A DNA stretch of 64,000 bases from Theristus sp. LFF4_11 (GCA_030248135.1 JASANC010002349.1:166679-230678); one strand, 5' to 3'. Shown: positions 1 to 11,510, numbered from the stretch's first letter. Notes: generated by a model from the letters alone, not told the origin. Made by a program: numbers and translations.

Positions 1-412
1 GCATCTGTTCTGAGCAGAACCGCTCACGCACGCTCAGACTCGTAGTGAAACATCAGGGTGATCAAAGACTGTTCAAATGCAATTCGGCATTCGGAATTTT
101 CAAGCTACTGTTTGTGCATATTGCTTTTTTTCATATTTTTTTGTGTTGTGAACACTCGGGTTGTCGCCAACGTTCATCATTTGATTTTTGTTACAGCTAA
201 ATCAACCCTCTGGATTTTACAACATTTGTCGATTTGTCATATTTTCCAGATATTTTGCTGTAGTGAGTGACAGGGACAACATACCATGACAAAAATTTGG
301 TCAAAAAACATCCAACTGTTTTCTAATAGTGTTCCAATTTTCAGCTCGAAACACTTCAGCACAACACAGTGAGAGCATTTTAGAATTGGAACCTTTTTTT
401 TGGCTCACTCTG
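1..412 (-). repeat. Tc1/mariner-like repeat, partial copy
   Basis: This stretch is a diverged, opposite-orientation copy of one part of the 720-bp repeat at 52546-53265; shared blocks include the poly-T/GGCTCAC terminus, the TTTTCCAGATATT block and the GCGTGAGCGGTTCTG block near position 20. Its terminus GGCTCACTCTG ends at 412 and is followed by TA, the usual mariner-type target dinucleotide. The other end lies off the window. No coding capacity is seen, so it is probably non-autonomous. It lies directly upstream of the first visible zinc-finger exon. Confidence 0.6.
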
Positions 413-452
413 TATGTCCGTGCCATCCCATTCCCGTGCACCATTTATTTAG

Positions 453-869
453 GCGAAAAACCGTTCACCTGCACGATCTGTGCCCGTCCGTTTTCGCAAA
501 GCTCCTCACTGGCCACGCATCGTCGCACGCACACCGGTGAGTCATCCAGTTCAGCTTCATCAAGCGTTGCCACATGACGTGACCATTCGCCACCTCATAA
601 TTTCAAAAAAAAAAACAGGTGAAAAACCGTACCCGTGTTTGCACTGCACGAAGTCGTTCGCAGACAGTTCCACTCTTGCGAAGCACGTTCGTACGCATAC
701 CGGTATGCAATTTTGGTTACAAAGACACACGTTGCACGATGCAGGCGTCAAGCAGAACGTTGCGTTTGAAACAGGCTCAAAGCCATACACGTGCTCGATG
801 TGCGGTCAGCGTTTCTCGCAGTCTGGCAACTTACATCGACACACGAAGACGCACGTGGCACGCAAGTGA
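453..869 (+). CDS. C2H2 zinc-finger protein, 3' exons
   Basis: Three exons (453-536, 619-702, 775-869) each encode one C2H2 finger, joined by the classic linkers THTGEKP and THTGSKP. The fingers run CTIC...HRRTH, CLHC...HVRTH and CSMC...HTKTH, and the protein ends two or three residues after the last finger (stop 867-869). Each exon starts in the same phase after an AG, and introns are 72-82 bp with gtgagt/gtatgc donors. All zinc ligands are intact, so nuclear DNA binding is the expected role. Upstream exons are not visible and are probably off the window, so the start is unknown. The fingers resemble several animal C2H2 factors, but I cannot assign an orthologue. Confidence 0.8.
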   Translation, partial: AKNRSPARSVPVRFRKAPHWPRIVARTPVSHPVQLHQALPHDVTIRHLIISKKKTGEKPYPCLHCTKSFADSSTLAKHVRTHTGMQFWLQRHTLHDAGVKQNVAFETGSKPYTCSMCGQRFSQSGNLHRHTKTHVARK

Positions 870-2130
870 GAACGGAATGCACTGAACGCACTGTTTTATC
901 ATTTGAGGTCATGTCAAGTGCTCACATCTCATGAAAACTCGCCAGCACACTGGCTGTTGGTCAGCACAATGATAAAAATGTTGCTCTGAATTGTTGTTTT
1001 GTTGATTCATTTTTCGGACATCAACGAAACTGAAGAAAAACTAGGTCAACAACATGAATATGCGCAGCATCTTGGCAGTGTGGACATGGATACAACAACA
1101 TTAATAATCCCACAAAGTCAAAACCTTGCAAGTCGCCCCCCAACCCCGTTGAAAGTATCACCGAATCTCAATAAGATCATACAAACACAATCAAGACAAA
1201 AGACAAAACTACATAATGTGATGATAATCACAAATAAAACGAATGCGTGAAAAGATGGAAAGCACAAGCGCCCGAACAGAAACGCAGAAATTGAAAGTTG
1301 TTCAAATGGTCTTTACAGTTTTTACCCTTTATCACGATTTCCGAACCTCTGTTATCCTGTAAGAGACCACACAATAACTACGGTTTAGACATACAGATCT
1401 GAGTTAAAGCATATAAAATCGGCATGAACAACAATTCACCAAGTGTTTTAACAGCGTATGCACAGCGACCTTGTAATGAGAGTCAATAACAAAATCGTAT
1501 GCCAGATGAGACTTGAACGGCACAGACTGTTGTTTCAGGCTTGTGTGAGCCGTTACATTCCAGGCGGAAGGGCGACACACACATCAAAAGTGTGACAAAA
1601 ACTAACTCAAACATTAATTGAAGATTTTATGGGCAGAGTCTGCCAAAAACAATTTTTAGCACAATTTAGGCACTGCAAACTGTACATTTTGTTGGGGTAG
1701 CACAATAAGGTCACGAGACAGTAAGTGTGAGAAAGTAGATTGAGAACAACAAAATACTGAGAAAACAATATGTTCACCAAAAAACTGGGCACCAAAAAAA
1801 CTGGGCACCACAACGACAGTTGAATGCAAACACGAACACGGTACAATGTTTGTGTAAATATAACAATAGAAAGCAAGATTAACGGAGAGAAGTTCATTGA
1901 AAAGTTCAAAACATTTAAAAATAGCAAAACAAAAGATGAGTGAATGTGTTCGTGTTGAATGTGTTTCTTGTGCGGCGTGCGAAGCTCAATTAGAAAATGA
2001 CATTTTTGATTGTTGCTCAGTCGGTTGTTGTGTCCTTGGAGCGTGTGTTGCTGTCAGACGCCGACGAACAGTGAAATATGAAATAGCGTGAGCGAGCGTA
2101 TTTGCCAGGTGAAGCGGTTCGTCAGCGATG
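870..2130. other. Spacer between convergent genes
   Basis: AT-rich sequence between the end of the zinc-finger gene and the end of the ADAM10-like gene. I see no exon with protein similarity, tRNA or clear repeat. Short open frames on both strands here lack splice or family support. Confidence 0.5.
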
Positions 2131-5100
2131 CTATGTCCGCTTGCCCCTGAGCTCCATCAGATGCGAGTTCCTCTGTGCCGCAGACGCAGATGAGGAGGCA
2201 GCAGGAGTGGCCGCCACGGATGGCTCGTTCTTGCGATGCTTTCGGTGGCCGCGCTTTGGTCCGCCTGCACATGAGAGCAACGTGACAGACATCAGCACAA
2301 GCACGCATTGTGCCACTGGATACGTTTGCAGACGTCCAAAGGATGCTTTCAAGTGGCATGCTTTTTGCGGCAATTCGGCTTTATGGTCCTAGTCCAGTGA
2401 CCAAAGCACATCTCAGGGCCACGGGTCACTGTACCAATTTTGAATTTCCGAGTCCAGCATGAAGCGCTGCTTACATCTCTATGCGCGCATTGAGTCGCAG
2501 AACCACAGAAAACGACAATAAGTAACTTGAGTACCGAGTTTGAAAGAGCCTCGGATCTGATCACCCCTAGATGGGTATGGGTTGCACTTGCACAAACGTA
2601 CACTATTGAGTGGCATTCCTTTCATAGCGATCGTATCGCATTTTACGTGTAACTTGAGAACAGCTAGCAAGACAGACCGGGTGGCACAGCCAACGAGACG
2701 ACAGCGTCGTTGCCAGCGACAGCAGCCAAATAGGGCGGCGGCGGCTCGGCGGGCGGCACCAGCGGGTGTGGCTGCACCGGCTGCGCAGGGGGCACACCAG
2801 CGGCCGCATTGTCCGCAGAGCGCCTGTGTCGGTGGCGGTGTCGATCGGCGCGATTGCGAGCGGCTGAACGAGCGGCACCATTCGCTGCTGCCTCTGCAGC
2901 GGACTCGCCGCCGGCCGGCGCGTTGCGTGACGCCGCCGCACGCCGACGACGCGCGCGCTCGGGGCGCTGCAAAAAGACAAACGCAATGCAGCAACACAGT
3001 GGACAATCTCAATCAAACATTGTGTTTTGCATTGCTTCCTCGATTCACATCAATCGATAACAACAATGAAATTGCACATGAGAACGCCTGCAACGTACGA
3101 TCAACGTTGACGGGTGCCTGAGCGTCTCGTAGATGTTGTGCGCCGGTGGCTTGTTCGGATTCGTGCTTGGCGTGTGCACGGCGCAGCACTTGATGAACAA
3201 CGCCATTAGAAGCACCAGACCCATCGCGATCAACACAACCGCCCACCAGTGGTCCTGTGCAACACAACATAATGCCACTGATCCGTGCGTTGTCACTAAA
3301 ACTGACAGAGTCTGCATCACTGAATCACGTCAACTGACTGAACTTGAAAGTGCAAGCCATTATTTCACTTCATCACTAACAGAACCAACCACCAAACCAC
3401 CCCGCACCTGCACCCAATCCTTGACCGTTTCGTAGACTTTCGGATTCAAAATGAAATTGCGCAAACGGGACAACGGGCCGTTGCTGTCGACGGAGCGGCA
3501 CTTTCGAAATATGTCACAGTAGCCGCGGTACTCGTTGCACGGAGAGCCCGGCCGTTTTGTGATGCCATTCACGGCGACCAATTGGCCTTCGGTGTTTGGA
3601 AGACGTTGGTAGAACGGGCGTAGGTCAGGCAGCTCGAAACTGCTCGTGCAGCCTGAGTATAGAAAAACGCATTGCTGTTGTGACTTTTGCTGGATCCAGA
3701 TCAACTCGCCCTTCCTTCATTAACTGAAATTATGGATAAAAATTTACGACCGAAAACGATACCCTGACGTTGGCTGTCAGCGGCCGACTTACGTGCACCC
3801 TGCAAGCACGCGAGACGACACTTGTTCTCCGGTGTTCCCTCAGTCAGAAAGCACTCGGTGAGGCCGATCATCGAGCAGATCGAAGTGTTGCAGCGCTGCA
3901 CAAAGAACTCAATTCATCAACATCAACTTCGCAGCAAAGGGGTGCCATTCAGCTTGGCACAGCATCTTGTGCACATCAACGCACCCCGTCGCGGCAGACT
4001 TTCGTGTTCTCCTGGCAGCGCGTGTCGTTCGGCTTCGGCGGCGGCTCGGGGCAGCGTGCCTGGTAGCCGTTGCACACCTGGCGCTCGTTGCACTCGTCCG
4101 CTTGGCTGCAGCCGGCCGAGGGCGCTTTGAAATCGCACGTGGCCGAATCACAGCACGGACCCTCGGATGGACTGCAATGTGAGTGTGCGTGTGTGTTCAG
4201 TGCACTCTGTGTGCCATGTGCATGCTGGCTGTTCACACAGCTGCATCGGAGTTGCGTGTTTTCGCACAATATGAGCGATCACTGGATTGTTGCCGCCTGC
4301 ACAGCATGTTGGCCATCTTCACAACAGCACCTGCACTGCGCCGTTGGCTTGCGTCTGCACCCGACAGCAGCAGTTTCCTGTGTCCTGTGCGGATAGCAGC
4401 ATGTGTCGCCCATGCGAATGCAGTCCTCCTCCGTGAAGCCACAGTCGCACTCCTCGCCCGGCTCCACCAGTCCGTTGCCGCAAAACGCCGTGGTGCGCGC
4501 TGTAAACGAACGTGCACTTGCACAGAAAACACGTTGCGATTCGCACAACAACCAACAGCGCGTTTCAGTTTCGTTTCCGCCTGGTGAACTTCTCGAATGC
4601 TAAAACAGTGCGTTCCGACCGCTGAAGCAGTTTCGTTTTCCGCCACTGGGCGACAGGAGCACTCGTTGCGGATCGACGGGCGTCTCGGCCAAGACCGCGT
4701 AGAGCACGGCGCTGATGTTGGACGTGCTGCACTCCGAGAACTTCTCGTTGTTCGGCTTGTCACCGCTGGTCGCAGACGCGTACATGATGTAGTTGCCGTC
4801 GGGCAGCCCCGGCTGGCAGTACGCAGGGTAGTCGTGCTGCAAACGGACAGCTGCTGTTGGTTGGTGAACGTGATCGACGGTTGAATGCAGCAATGAGCCT
4901 CGTGCGACGCCCATGCAATGACGCACTGTGCTCCATGAACACATGATGCTTGTTGCTACGAACGTACCGGCGAGCCAAAGTTGTGTCCGATCTCGTGCGC
5001 GAGCGTCAGCTGCGAGACGCGTGCGGGCACACGATGGCCATAGTTGACGAGCGTGATGATGCCTGTGTTCAGACTGCGCCACACCCAGCCACGGCGCTCG

Positions 5101-8018
5101 TTGTACCGCTGGAAGATCTGCAAGCACACAACACTGAGACACTCACAAACGCCTGCGTGCATTGTTGCTTTTACTGTTGCACGCGTTGCAAAGCAACAGC
5201 TTTTGCATGAGTATGACTATGGCCTGCATGGTTGACAAGAAATACATAGCTGCATGTGGAAATTGAGATAGAAGCGTCACGAAAATCCATGCAGTCCTTT
5301 TTGGTTTTTATCGCATCATTTGTTTTCTGCTGTTACGTGCACCGGTGCATGTTAGACTGCTCACAAAAACGTGCCGATTGTGCGGTCTGTGGTGTACCTG
5401 GCAGATGCCGCCGGCAGTGTTCGGCTGTGGCGAGGCGACCCACGCAAGTCCGAGGGTGCCCCCAACAAAGTCCCTGTACGTCAACGAATACGCAAGGCAG
5501 AACGACGAGTGATTGGCCATTGAGTTCAAATTCAGGTAATTCGACACATCGACGTTCTCGGCGCAGAATGGATTCACGGCGCCGGCACGTGTGGTGCCAT
5601 CCGGGTTGCACGACGACGTGTTGTAGATCTGCATGTGAACCGTGGAGGTTGAGTCGTGCCAAACGTCGCTTGCGTCGCGTCACCACAACAACTTTTTATA
5701 TAATTGACTAACAGTGGTGCGCTGCACGATGAAATTCACACCGATGACTCCGCCGAAGCTCGTGCTCTCGTAGATGCGATTGACGGTCTTCACATGACTG
5801 TAGAACAACGACAGGATCTCCTCACGGGTACTGAAAATTCAAGTGAAAAAAGTAAAAAAAAAATTTGCAGTGTGTTTAAATTTAACAACACAAACCTGTG
5901 CACTTTTTTGTTTGCAAAAAAGAAATACAATCAAAAGTCAAATTATGAGAACAAAGATAAACTGTTGTTGGTGGGACTTGAGAATGACAAACCGTTGGTC
6001 CTGGTGCTGTCCCTCGTGTTCAAAGATGTGTGCGTACAATTTGTGGTCAGCTTGCATGTACAGCGAGCACATGCTGCAAACAGACGTTTCATTCATTGGT
6101 CAAGCATGTTTCTCAAGCATGCACACCACCACAGCAACACAATGGCGAACGTACCGGACGTCATGCAGCCGGTGTCCGTTGATGTACTCCGTCTGCGAAC
6201 GCGCCTGGTTGCTGTCACGGCGGTAGCGCGCAGACGCATCCTGCTCGTGCATGTACTCGCTGCGCACGCAAAATAAACATGCTGCCCAGAACTCCAGTTT
6301 TTCAAAATGATAATAGGTCGTTGCGTTGTGTGACCATTTTCACAGATACGTACTTTCAATGCAAATTTTCTCTTACAAACAATAAAACGATGCCATGATA
6401 ACATGAGCGATGGCACAATAACTGGTGTGCCGTGTGCATGACAGGCATCGGAGAGAGCGACAGCAATGACGCGAACGTACGCGAGCTCGAGCAGTGGGCG
6501 ACGCTGCATCCAGGCGTCCGAGACGGGCGCAGCGCCAGGCACACTGCTCGCATCTGCGTCCGTCTGCAGCCGCCGCATGTTGCGCTCCGTTGCACCCGAC
6601 AGAGCGCACGTGGAGTGCTCGCTGCGCCAGTCTGCATGCGGCTCGCCTTGCTCAGCAAACGCAGAACGGCGCACACGCAACGCGCGGTAGTCGATGTCAG
6701 AATCTGAAGGACACCTCGGCAACACCACCATATACAAGCTTTTTAAGGCGAAAACTTTTTTGAACTTCATTTTCTTCTTCACATGATGCAACTTTACCAA
6801 AAAAACAATCGAGAATCGGGAACCCAGAATGCATCTACACAACAGCTTGAAAGCGATTGCAAACCTTCATAGAGAATCGAGTGGAATCCGCTCGGTCGCA
6901 TTCGATAATATTTCACGGCCTTTTCCACGTGAAACAAGCGTCCGTCGCTCAAGTAGATGTGACCGTCAAACAAACCGTCCAAGATTGAGCCGAAAGCGTA
7001 CGATTTTGGGTCGTCTACAACAGCAAAACACGAGCAAAATGTGCACGCGCATTTTGAACGAATGAAAAATTTTCCACAAACCTCTAAGATAACCCTCATA
7101 CAGGAACGAATCAACGTCGACATCGTTGTTATTTTGTGTGTTTTTGTCGTGGTCCGCTGCAAACACGGACGACCCGGATGGGCGTAGCCGCAAGTGAAAA
7201 GTTCTGAGATGCAGAAAACATCAACATCAAGGGATGTGATACATAAACAGTACCGAAGGCAAAAGCAATTTTCCGAGGGCGTCGTTTGGGGAGATGACGA
7301 AAATTTTTCAGTGGGGGGTGCCAATGCCAATCATGGTACAGTGGTACCTCCCTCCAGGCGTGTGTTATTTTTTCGCAGAAATTTCTGAGGAAACGCCAAA
7401 TTTTGCCACAAAATCTTTGAAATGTCAAGTTTGAAGTTACCACATACTCAGCTTATATTATGGACATCACAGACGTAAAACCATCATTTTTGAGCAAAAA
7501 TTCAATGGGTGGTCCGGGACAATTTTTTTTGGGGGGGTGTAATTTTGATCCTGGTTGGGGTGTCGATGGCAGTGTCAGGTTTTAGGGGGAAGTGTAGCGT
7601 GGTGCTTTCGTGTATTCTGGGGGTACGACGGTACATCCCCAAACGTCTTCGGTACTGTTCACAAATCAATTTTTAAGCAAAAAATCAAATCAATCAGTCA
7701 AATCAAAGGAATGCGAAAAAAGTCAAAGTAACAAACTGATTGTGCAAATCAGAGTGAAATATGAGATCAACAATGTCCTCGTGGTGACTGTCACCATCGT
7801 TGGAGATTGAGCGTTTCTTTCTGAGCAACGGCTCCTCGTAATTCAGTCGTGAATACTGGCGCACAAAAATGGAAGGAGACGAGAGAGTCGCTGCAAACAA
7901 ACACAAGATTCCGACTTTCCGATCCGATTCCAAAATCAAAAATCAAGGTAAAAACTCGACCTTTAAAATAACTGGCGATGCAGCAGAGTGCAACCGTGAA
8001 CATGAATTGGTTATGCAT
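2131..8018 (-). CDS. ADAM10: ADAM10/Kuzbanian-type metalloprotease (disintegrin, type I membrane)
   Basis: A membrane sheddase of the ADAM10/Kuz/SUP-17 family, expected to cut Notch-pathway and other ectodomains. About 17 exons join in phase: 7961-8018 (start, hydrophobic signal [13 protein letters not shown]), 7737-7890 (RKKR site), 7082-7203, 6865-7014, 6481-6703, 6155-6259, 5993-6073, 5713-5830, 5398-5628, 4968-5117, about 4616-4836, 4331-4499, 3985-4171, 3793-3895, 3408-3652, 3099-3254 and 2664-2966. The zinc site [12 protein letters not shown] is split by the intron at 4837-4967 and has the intact catalytic Glu. The Met-turn region [13 protein letters not shown], disintegrin [15 protein letters not shown], the Cys-rich region and a TM segment ([20 protein letters not shown]) follow. 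The tail is Arg/Pro-rich with PPPPY. It either stops at 2664 or splices to 2131-2264, whose end [10 protein letters not shown] resembles the vertebrate ADAM10 terminus. Intron 2 holds a transposon. Confidence 0.9.
2395..2525 (-). repeat. Dispersed repeat A, copy 1
   Basis: A reverse-strand copy of a short dispersed repeat whose core reads GACTCAATGCGCGCATAG. It matches 14990-15140 over its core, the GTAAGCAGC block and the ACTCGG-AATTCAAAATTGGTA block. It lies between two candidate last exons of the ADAM10-like gene. Confidence 0.6.
7248..7657. mobile_element. Non-autonomous hAT-like element in ADAM10 intron 2
   Basis: A 410-bp element whose ends are inverted repeats CAGTACCGAAG and CTTCGGTACTG. 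The flanks TACATAAA and TTCACAAA match at 6 of 8 positions, as expected of an old 8-bp target duplication. The interior (7366-7510) is similar to 13095-13260 and 14120-14290. No protein is encoded. The 8-bp duplication and CAG-start termini suggest the hAT superfamily. Confidence 0.6.
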
Positions 8019-8695
8019 GTTGAGTTCCGTGACAGTGAGTGAACCACAACACTGCACTGATCGATCAACACAACAGTTTTAAGCGTGGCACCCTGAGCCA
8101 AACGCACTCAACGACACAAATAATGCTCAATAAATATTATTTAGTGTTTATGATTTCGACAATCGAAGGCAGTTCTATTCTAATCGCAGATCTTTCGTTG
8201 TTTGCTGTCTGACAATGACAGTCCTCGTCAACTGGTCACTCCAGCCCAGCGCCACTCCCCAGACAAACAAGCAGGCAGCTTTGCGCTTTTCTTCAATTTA
8301 AAAAAATGGGATTTTTTAAATTAATTCTTTAATTAATTTAAAAAAAAAACGAATTTTGGCCATAAAAATTGTACTTTTATATGAAAATGCGTTTAAGACC
8401 CTTTCCACAAAAAAGTCACATTGTTTTTTGCCTGGAGTTTCGTGTGGACTTTGTTTTTGGCAGAATTTTTTTGACAATTTCTACTTTCGGGTCAAAGATC
8501 GACGAGCAAAGTCCCACCGACAGAAATGCAGGTGGTTTCATGAGCTCGTTAATAGACTAAAAAGCAGTAAATTACCTTGTTTTTACGCTTCAACTTGGAA
8601 GAAACCTGCTTGTTAACTCTTGGGTGTTGCCGATTTGTCGTCTCGAAGAAGCGCGGCGGGCGGCGGCCGGCGTTGCCCATCACCAACAACGTGAA
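8019..8695. other. Upstream spacer of the ADAM10-like gene
   Basis: Region upstream of the ADAM10-like start codon. It holds an AT-rich stretch (8290-8350) and a GC-rich patch (8640-8690), but no exon I can support. It probably contains the promoter, though no specific element is recognised. Confidence 0.35.
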
Positions 8696-9184
8696 CAGTA
8701 GCGAAAGTGCGGGGGGGGGTGGGGGGGGGTCCACCCCCCCTCAGCCGAAAATCCTGCCCGTGCACGGGCAGATACCCGTGTACCCCCCTCCCCCCCTTTA
8801 CCTCGACACTAGACTCCCCCCCCCCCCCTCCGCGAGAAAACACGGGATCGCACCCCCCCCCCTCACGGTGGTCAATCTCATCTCAATTTTTTCCAAAAAT
8901 ACCGTAATTTTTGCATTTTTCTTGACGTTTGTGTCTGTCCCTGCATAGATTTTGTTGTTTCTGACCAAACAAGCAGCTTGTTTGCACAAAATATTCTGTA
9001 TTTTACAAGAATTTCTGTGTTTTTCAAAGGCAAAAATTTGGTATTACCCGTGCACCCCCCCTCACGAAATTTTTCTGCCAGTGCACCCCCCCTCAGTAAA
9101 ATTTGCTGCCCGTGCACCCCCCCTCACCGAGAAGGCACCTGACCCCCCCTCTAAAATTAGGTAAACACCCCCCCTCACCCGAGG

Positions 9185-9935
9185 CATAGTTGTTCCAGGG
9201 GGGGGCCTGGGGGGGGGGCCGCCCCCCCCAAAAAATTTTCGAATCTATCTCTATCAAACAGGTTTTTTCGGCTCAGCTATTATCTATCTAAAAAAATTTC
9301 TCAGCCAGCTATCTATCTGAAAATTTTTGTCTTCGAAGACATAAAATGAGTCAATTTTTGACCAAAATTGACCATTTTTGCTCGTAATTCTTGAAAATTT
9401 CGCTAATTTTAGGTAAAATACGCGTTTATACTTGATTTTTAGTGTATTTTTAGCATTATTTTGCTGTTTTTACAGCTTTTTAGCGTTTTAGCTATCTATC
9501 TATCAAATTTCAAAATTTTGACCGGCCCCCCCCCAAAATTTTCCAGCTATCTATCTATCTAGAAAATTTGCTCCAGCTATCTATATCGGCCCTAGGGTTG
9601 TTAAAAAAAACAAAAATCGTCATTTTTGTTTTTTTTTTAATTTAAAAAAAAATTCAAAAATCAAAGTTGTGCTAAATCAATCAGGGAGTCCGAAGAACCA
9701 CATATGATATGCAAGGCTAAAGGTTTTACGAGGTATAATCAAAGAAAATTTTTGTTGAACTTTCGAAAAATTTTGCCAAAATTGAGGTTTTCAGAGCATA
9801 TTAGAGGAAAATTTTTCGAATTTTTTTTTAAATCGGCATTTTTGTTTTTTTTTAATCACTTTTTTTTAAATTTTCATTTTTGTTTAACAGCCCTAATCGG
9901 CCCCCCCCCAACCCCTCGGCTCTGGAACAACTATG
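9185..9935. mobile_element. Second hAT-like element nested in the first
   Basis: Termini CATAGTTGTTCCAG and CTGGAACAACTATG (14-bp inverted repeat) are flanked by exact 8-bp duplications ACCCGAGG (9177-9184, 9936-9943). The related outer element at 12932 has a single uninterrupted CCTCGGGT at this point, which is the empty site. The interior has CTAT microsatellite runs and G/C homopolymers and no open frame of note. Another copy lies inverted at 13656-13995. Confidence 0.85.
9593..9895. mobile_element. Third, innermost hAT-like element
   Basis: A 303-bp element with termini TAGGGTTGTTAAA and TTTAACAGCCCTA (one mismatch as an inverted repeat) and exact flanking duplications ATCGGCCC (9585-9592, 9896-9903). 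The copy of the host element at 13656-13995 lacks it and shows a single ATCGCCCC there. It is an internally deleted relative of the 1.9-kb element at 10548-12469. Confidence 0.85.
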
Positions 9936-10097
9936 ACCCGAGGTCCCGCTTTCGCTACTGAACGTGAACCGGTGCGTTGTCAATTTTAAGCCTTTTTTGG
10001 CTCTAAAAGTGCAATATTCGAACTCAGCGCTTCAGCGTAGGGGCTGCCCTTCTTTTCTAAAAACCGACACACTCGTTGTCGGACATTGCTAAAACGG

Positions 10098-10170
10098 ACC
10101 TAGTTCTAAATCCTAATCCTAAAGCCTAATTCTAAGCCTAACATAATCCTAATCGAATCCTAACCTAAGC
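10098..10170. repeat. Degenerate CCTAA-type repeat patch
   Basis: About 70 bp of imperfect units such as CCTAAT, GCCTAA and CCTAAC. The words resemble animal telomeric repeats (GCCTAA is the complement of the nematode TTAGGC), but the units are irregular. Confidence 0.4.
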
Positions 10171-10279
10171 CAAGCCTTTTCAAGAAGGAAGATATCAGAA
10201 CAATTGCGTTTTGAACAAGTTCTTGTTGGGCCGGAGCGTGTGCACGTGCGCTAGCCGCTAGTGGATCATGTGTGTCGCG

Positions 10280-10511
10280 TCCGTGGCGTAGCGGTAGAAC
10301 TTCGGCCTACAGTTCTGTAGGTACCGGGTTCGAACCTCGCTGTGGACAAGACATACTCGTGGAAAATTAGAGTGACCAACGAACATCTAATGGTCTATTC
10401 CCTCCTGAGCCGAGGGTAAAATTGGGCTCGGGGCAGTATAGCCCGTCTCCGCCGGAGTTTGGTACCTTCGGGTTTCCGGAACCGGCGCGCGTATAATTAA
10501 ATAAAAAAAAA
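10280..10511 (+). mobile_element. tRNA-derived SINE
   Basis: A tRNA-like head (10280-10347) has pol III box A TGGCGTAGCGG and box B GGTTCGAACC, a seven-pair acceptor-like end pairing with three G-U pairs, and a CCTAC/GTAGG stem. The anticodon-type loop has only six bases, so it is not a working tRNA. A body of about 150 bp follows and ends in an A-rich tail. This head-body-tail order is that of a SINE. A target duplication is not clear, although ATCATG occurs on both sides. Confidence 0.7.
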
Positions 10512-10719
10512 TCATGAGCATGAGCATGCGGATGCGAGGTGCGCGTGTAGGGTTGTTAAACAAAAATAAAAAATTTTTTTAAAAAAAAGTGATTAAAAAA
10601 AAACAAAAATGCCGATTTTTTTTTTTTAATTCGAAAAATTTTCCTCTAATATGCTCTGAAAACCTCAATTTTGACACAATTTTTCGAAAGTTCAACAAAA
10701 ATTTTCTTTGATTATACCT

Positions 10720-11145
10720 TTTTGCATTTTTCGTCATTTAAATTTTAAAAGGCTTGGCTTAGGTGAGCTTTGCTACGGGTATTCAGTGAAATGTTGCTGT
10801 TTTGTCATTTCCATTCTATCAAAAATCCTTGGCTAAGGTAAGGGTTAAAGGTAAGAGTAGTAAACATACCACAAAAGTGGCCGTTTTGCAGCGAATATTC
10901 AGAAAAGTTTTGCATTTTTTGTTATTTAAACTTTAAAAGGCTTAGCTTAAGTTACAGTAAGCGGGAAAAAGAAGCAACTTATCAAGACGAAAATTGGCTT
11001 TTTGCAACAATTGTTCAGAAGTGTTGCCTTTTTGACATTTACACTCTAAAAGGCCTGGCTTAGGTTAGGATAAGCGGGTAAAAAACCATTACCAAGTCAA
11101 AAGCGGGCGCTTTCCAATGGGTATTTAGAAAAGTGTTGCCTATTC
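10720..11145 (+). repeat. Diverged tandem repeats, about 113-bp unit
   Basis: Four diverged units each contain a block like AAAAGGCTTGGCTTAGGT near 10746, 10822, 10934 and 11047, followed by GCGGG and a TTCAGAAAAGTGTTG-like block. They lie inside the Helitron-like element. Confidence 0.6.
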
Positions 11146-11225
11146 AGAAATGACAGCTGACTGAAGCAGATTGCTTTTCTTAAACCTGTATCTTAAACTG
11201 AAACAAAAACTTAAACCGGTATCAG

Positions 11226-11510
11226 TTAATTGTTGCTAATCAAACGACATTGTTTTTTGAACAGGAATGGCGATTGAACAACATGTGACGACATTGAAAA
11301 GCTAACCAAACAAGATTTATTTTTGAAACTTTGAGCTGGAATGGCTGTTAATTGTTGCTGATCAAAGGAGATCAAAGAGCTGCAACTGATTAGCAAAGAA
11401 TGAACGGACAAATAAGCGACATTGAAAAACTGCGAGAATTGATTTTGATACTTTAATAGGGAATGGCAGTGTTTGTTGCTGATTAAAAAAAAGATTGTTT
11501 TTCATATTTT
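11226..11510 (+). repeat. Diverged tandem repeats, about 121-bp unit
   Basis: Three units marked by TTGTTGCTGATCAAA-like blocks at about 11228, 11350 and 11471, each followed by GACATTGAAAA and GGAATGGC-type words. They lie inside the Helitron-like element. Confidence 0.55.

Larger units (their letters stand above)
8696..9960. mobile_element. hAT-like element, outer layer of a three-level nest
   Basis: Termini CAGTAGCGAAAG and CTTTCGCTACTG are perfect inverted repeats flanked by an exact 8-bp duplication AACGTGAA (8688-8695 and 9961-9968). The interior is extremely G/C-homopolymer rich and encodes no transposase. About 514 bp belong to this element; 9185-9935 is a later insertion. Further copies are at 12932-13496 (complete) and 36398-36836 (one end). 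Eight-base duplications and the CAG terminus indicate hAT. Confidence 0.85.

Noticed and set aside
8577..9164. Proline/glycine-rich reading frames
   Set aside because: They are translations of G/C homopolymer runs inside a transposon whose ends and duplications are defined.
10280..10347. A functional tRNA gene
   Set aside because: Box A and box B are good, but the anticodon-type loop has six bases and three of seven acceptor pairs are G-U; the body and A-tail fit a SINE better.
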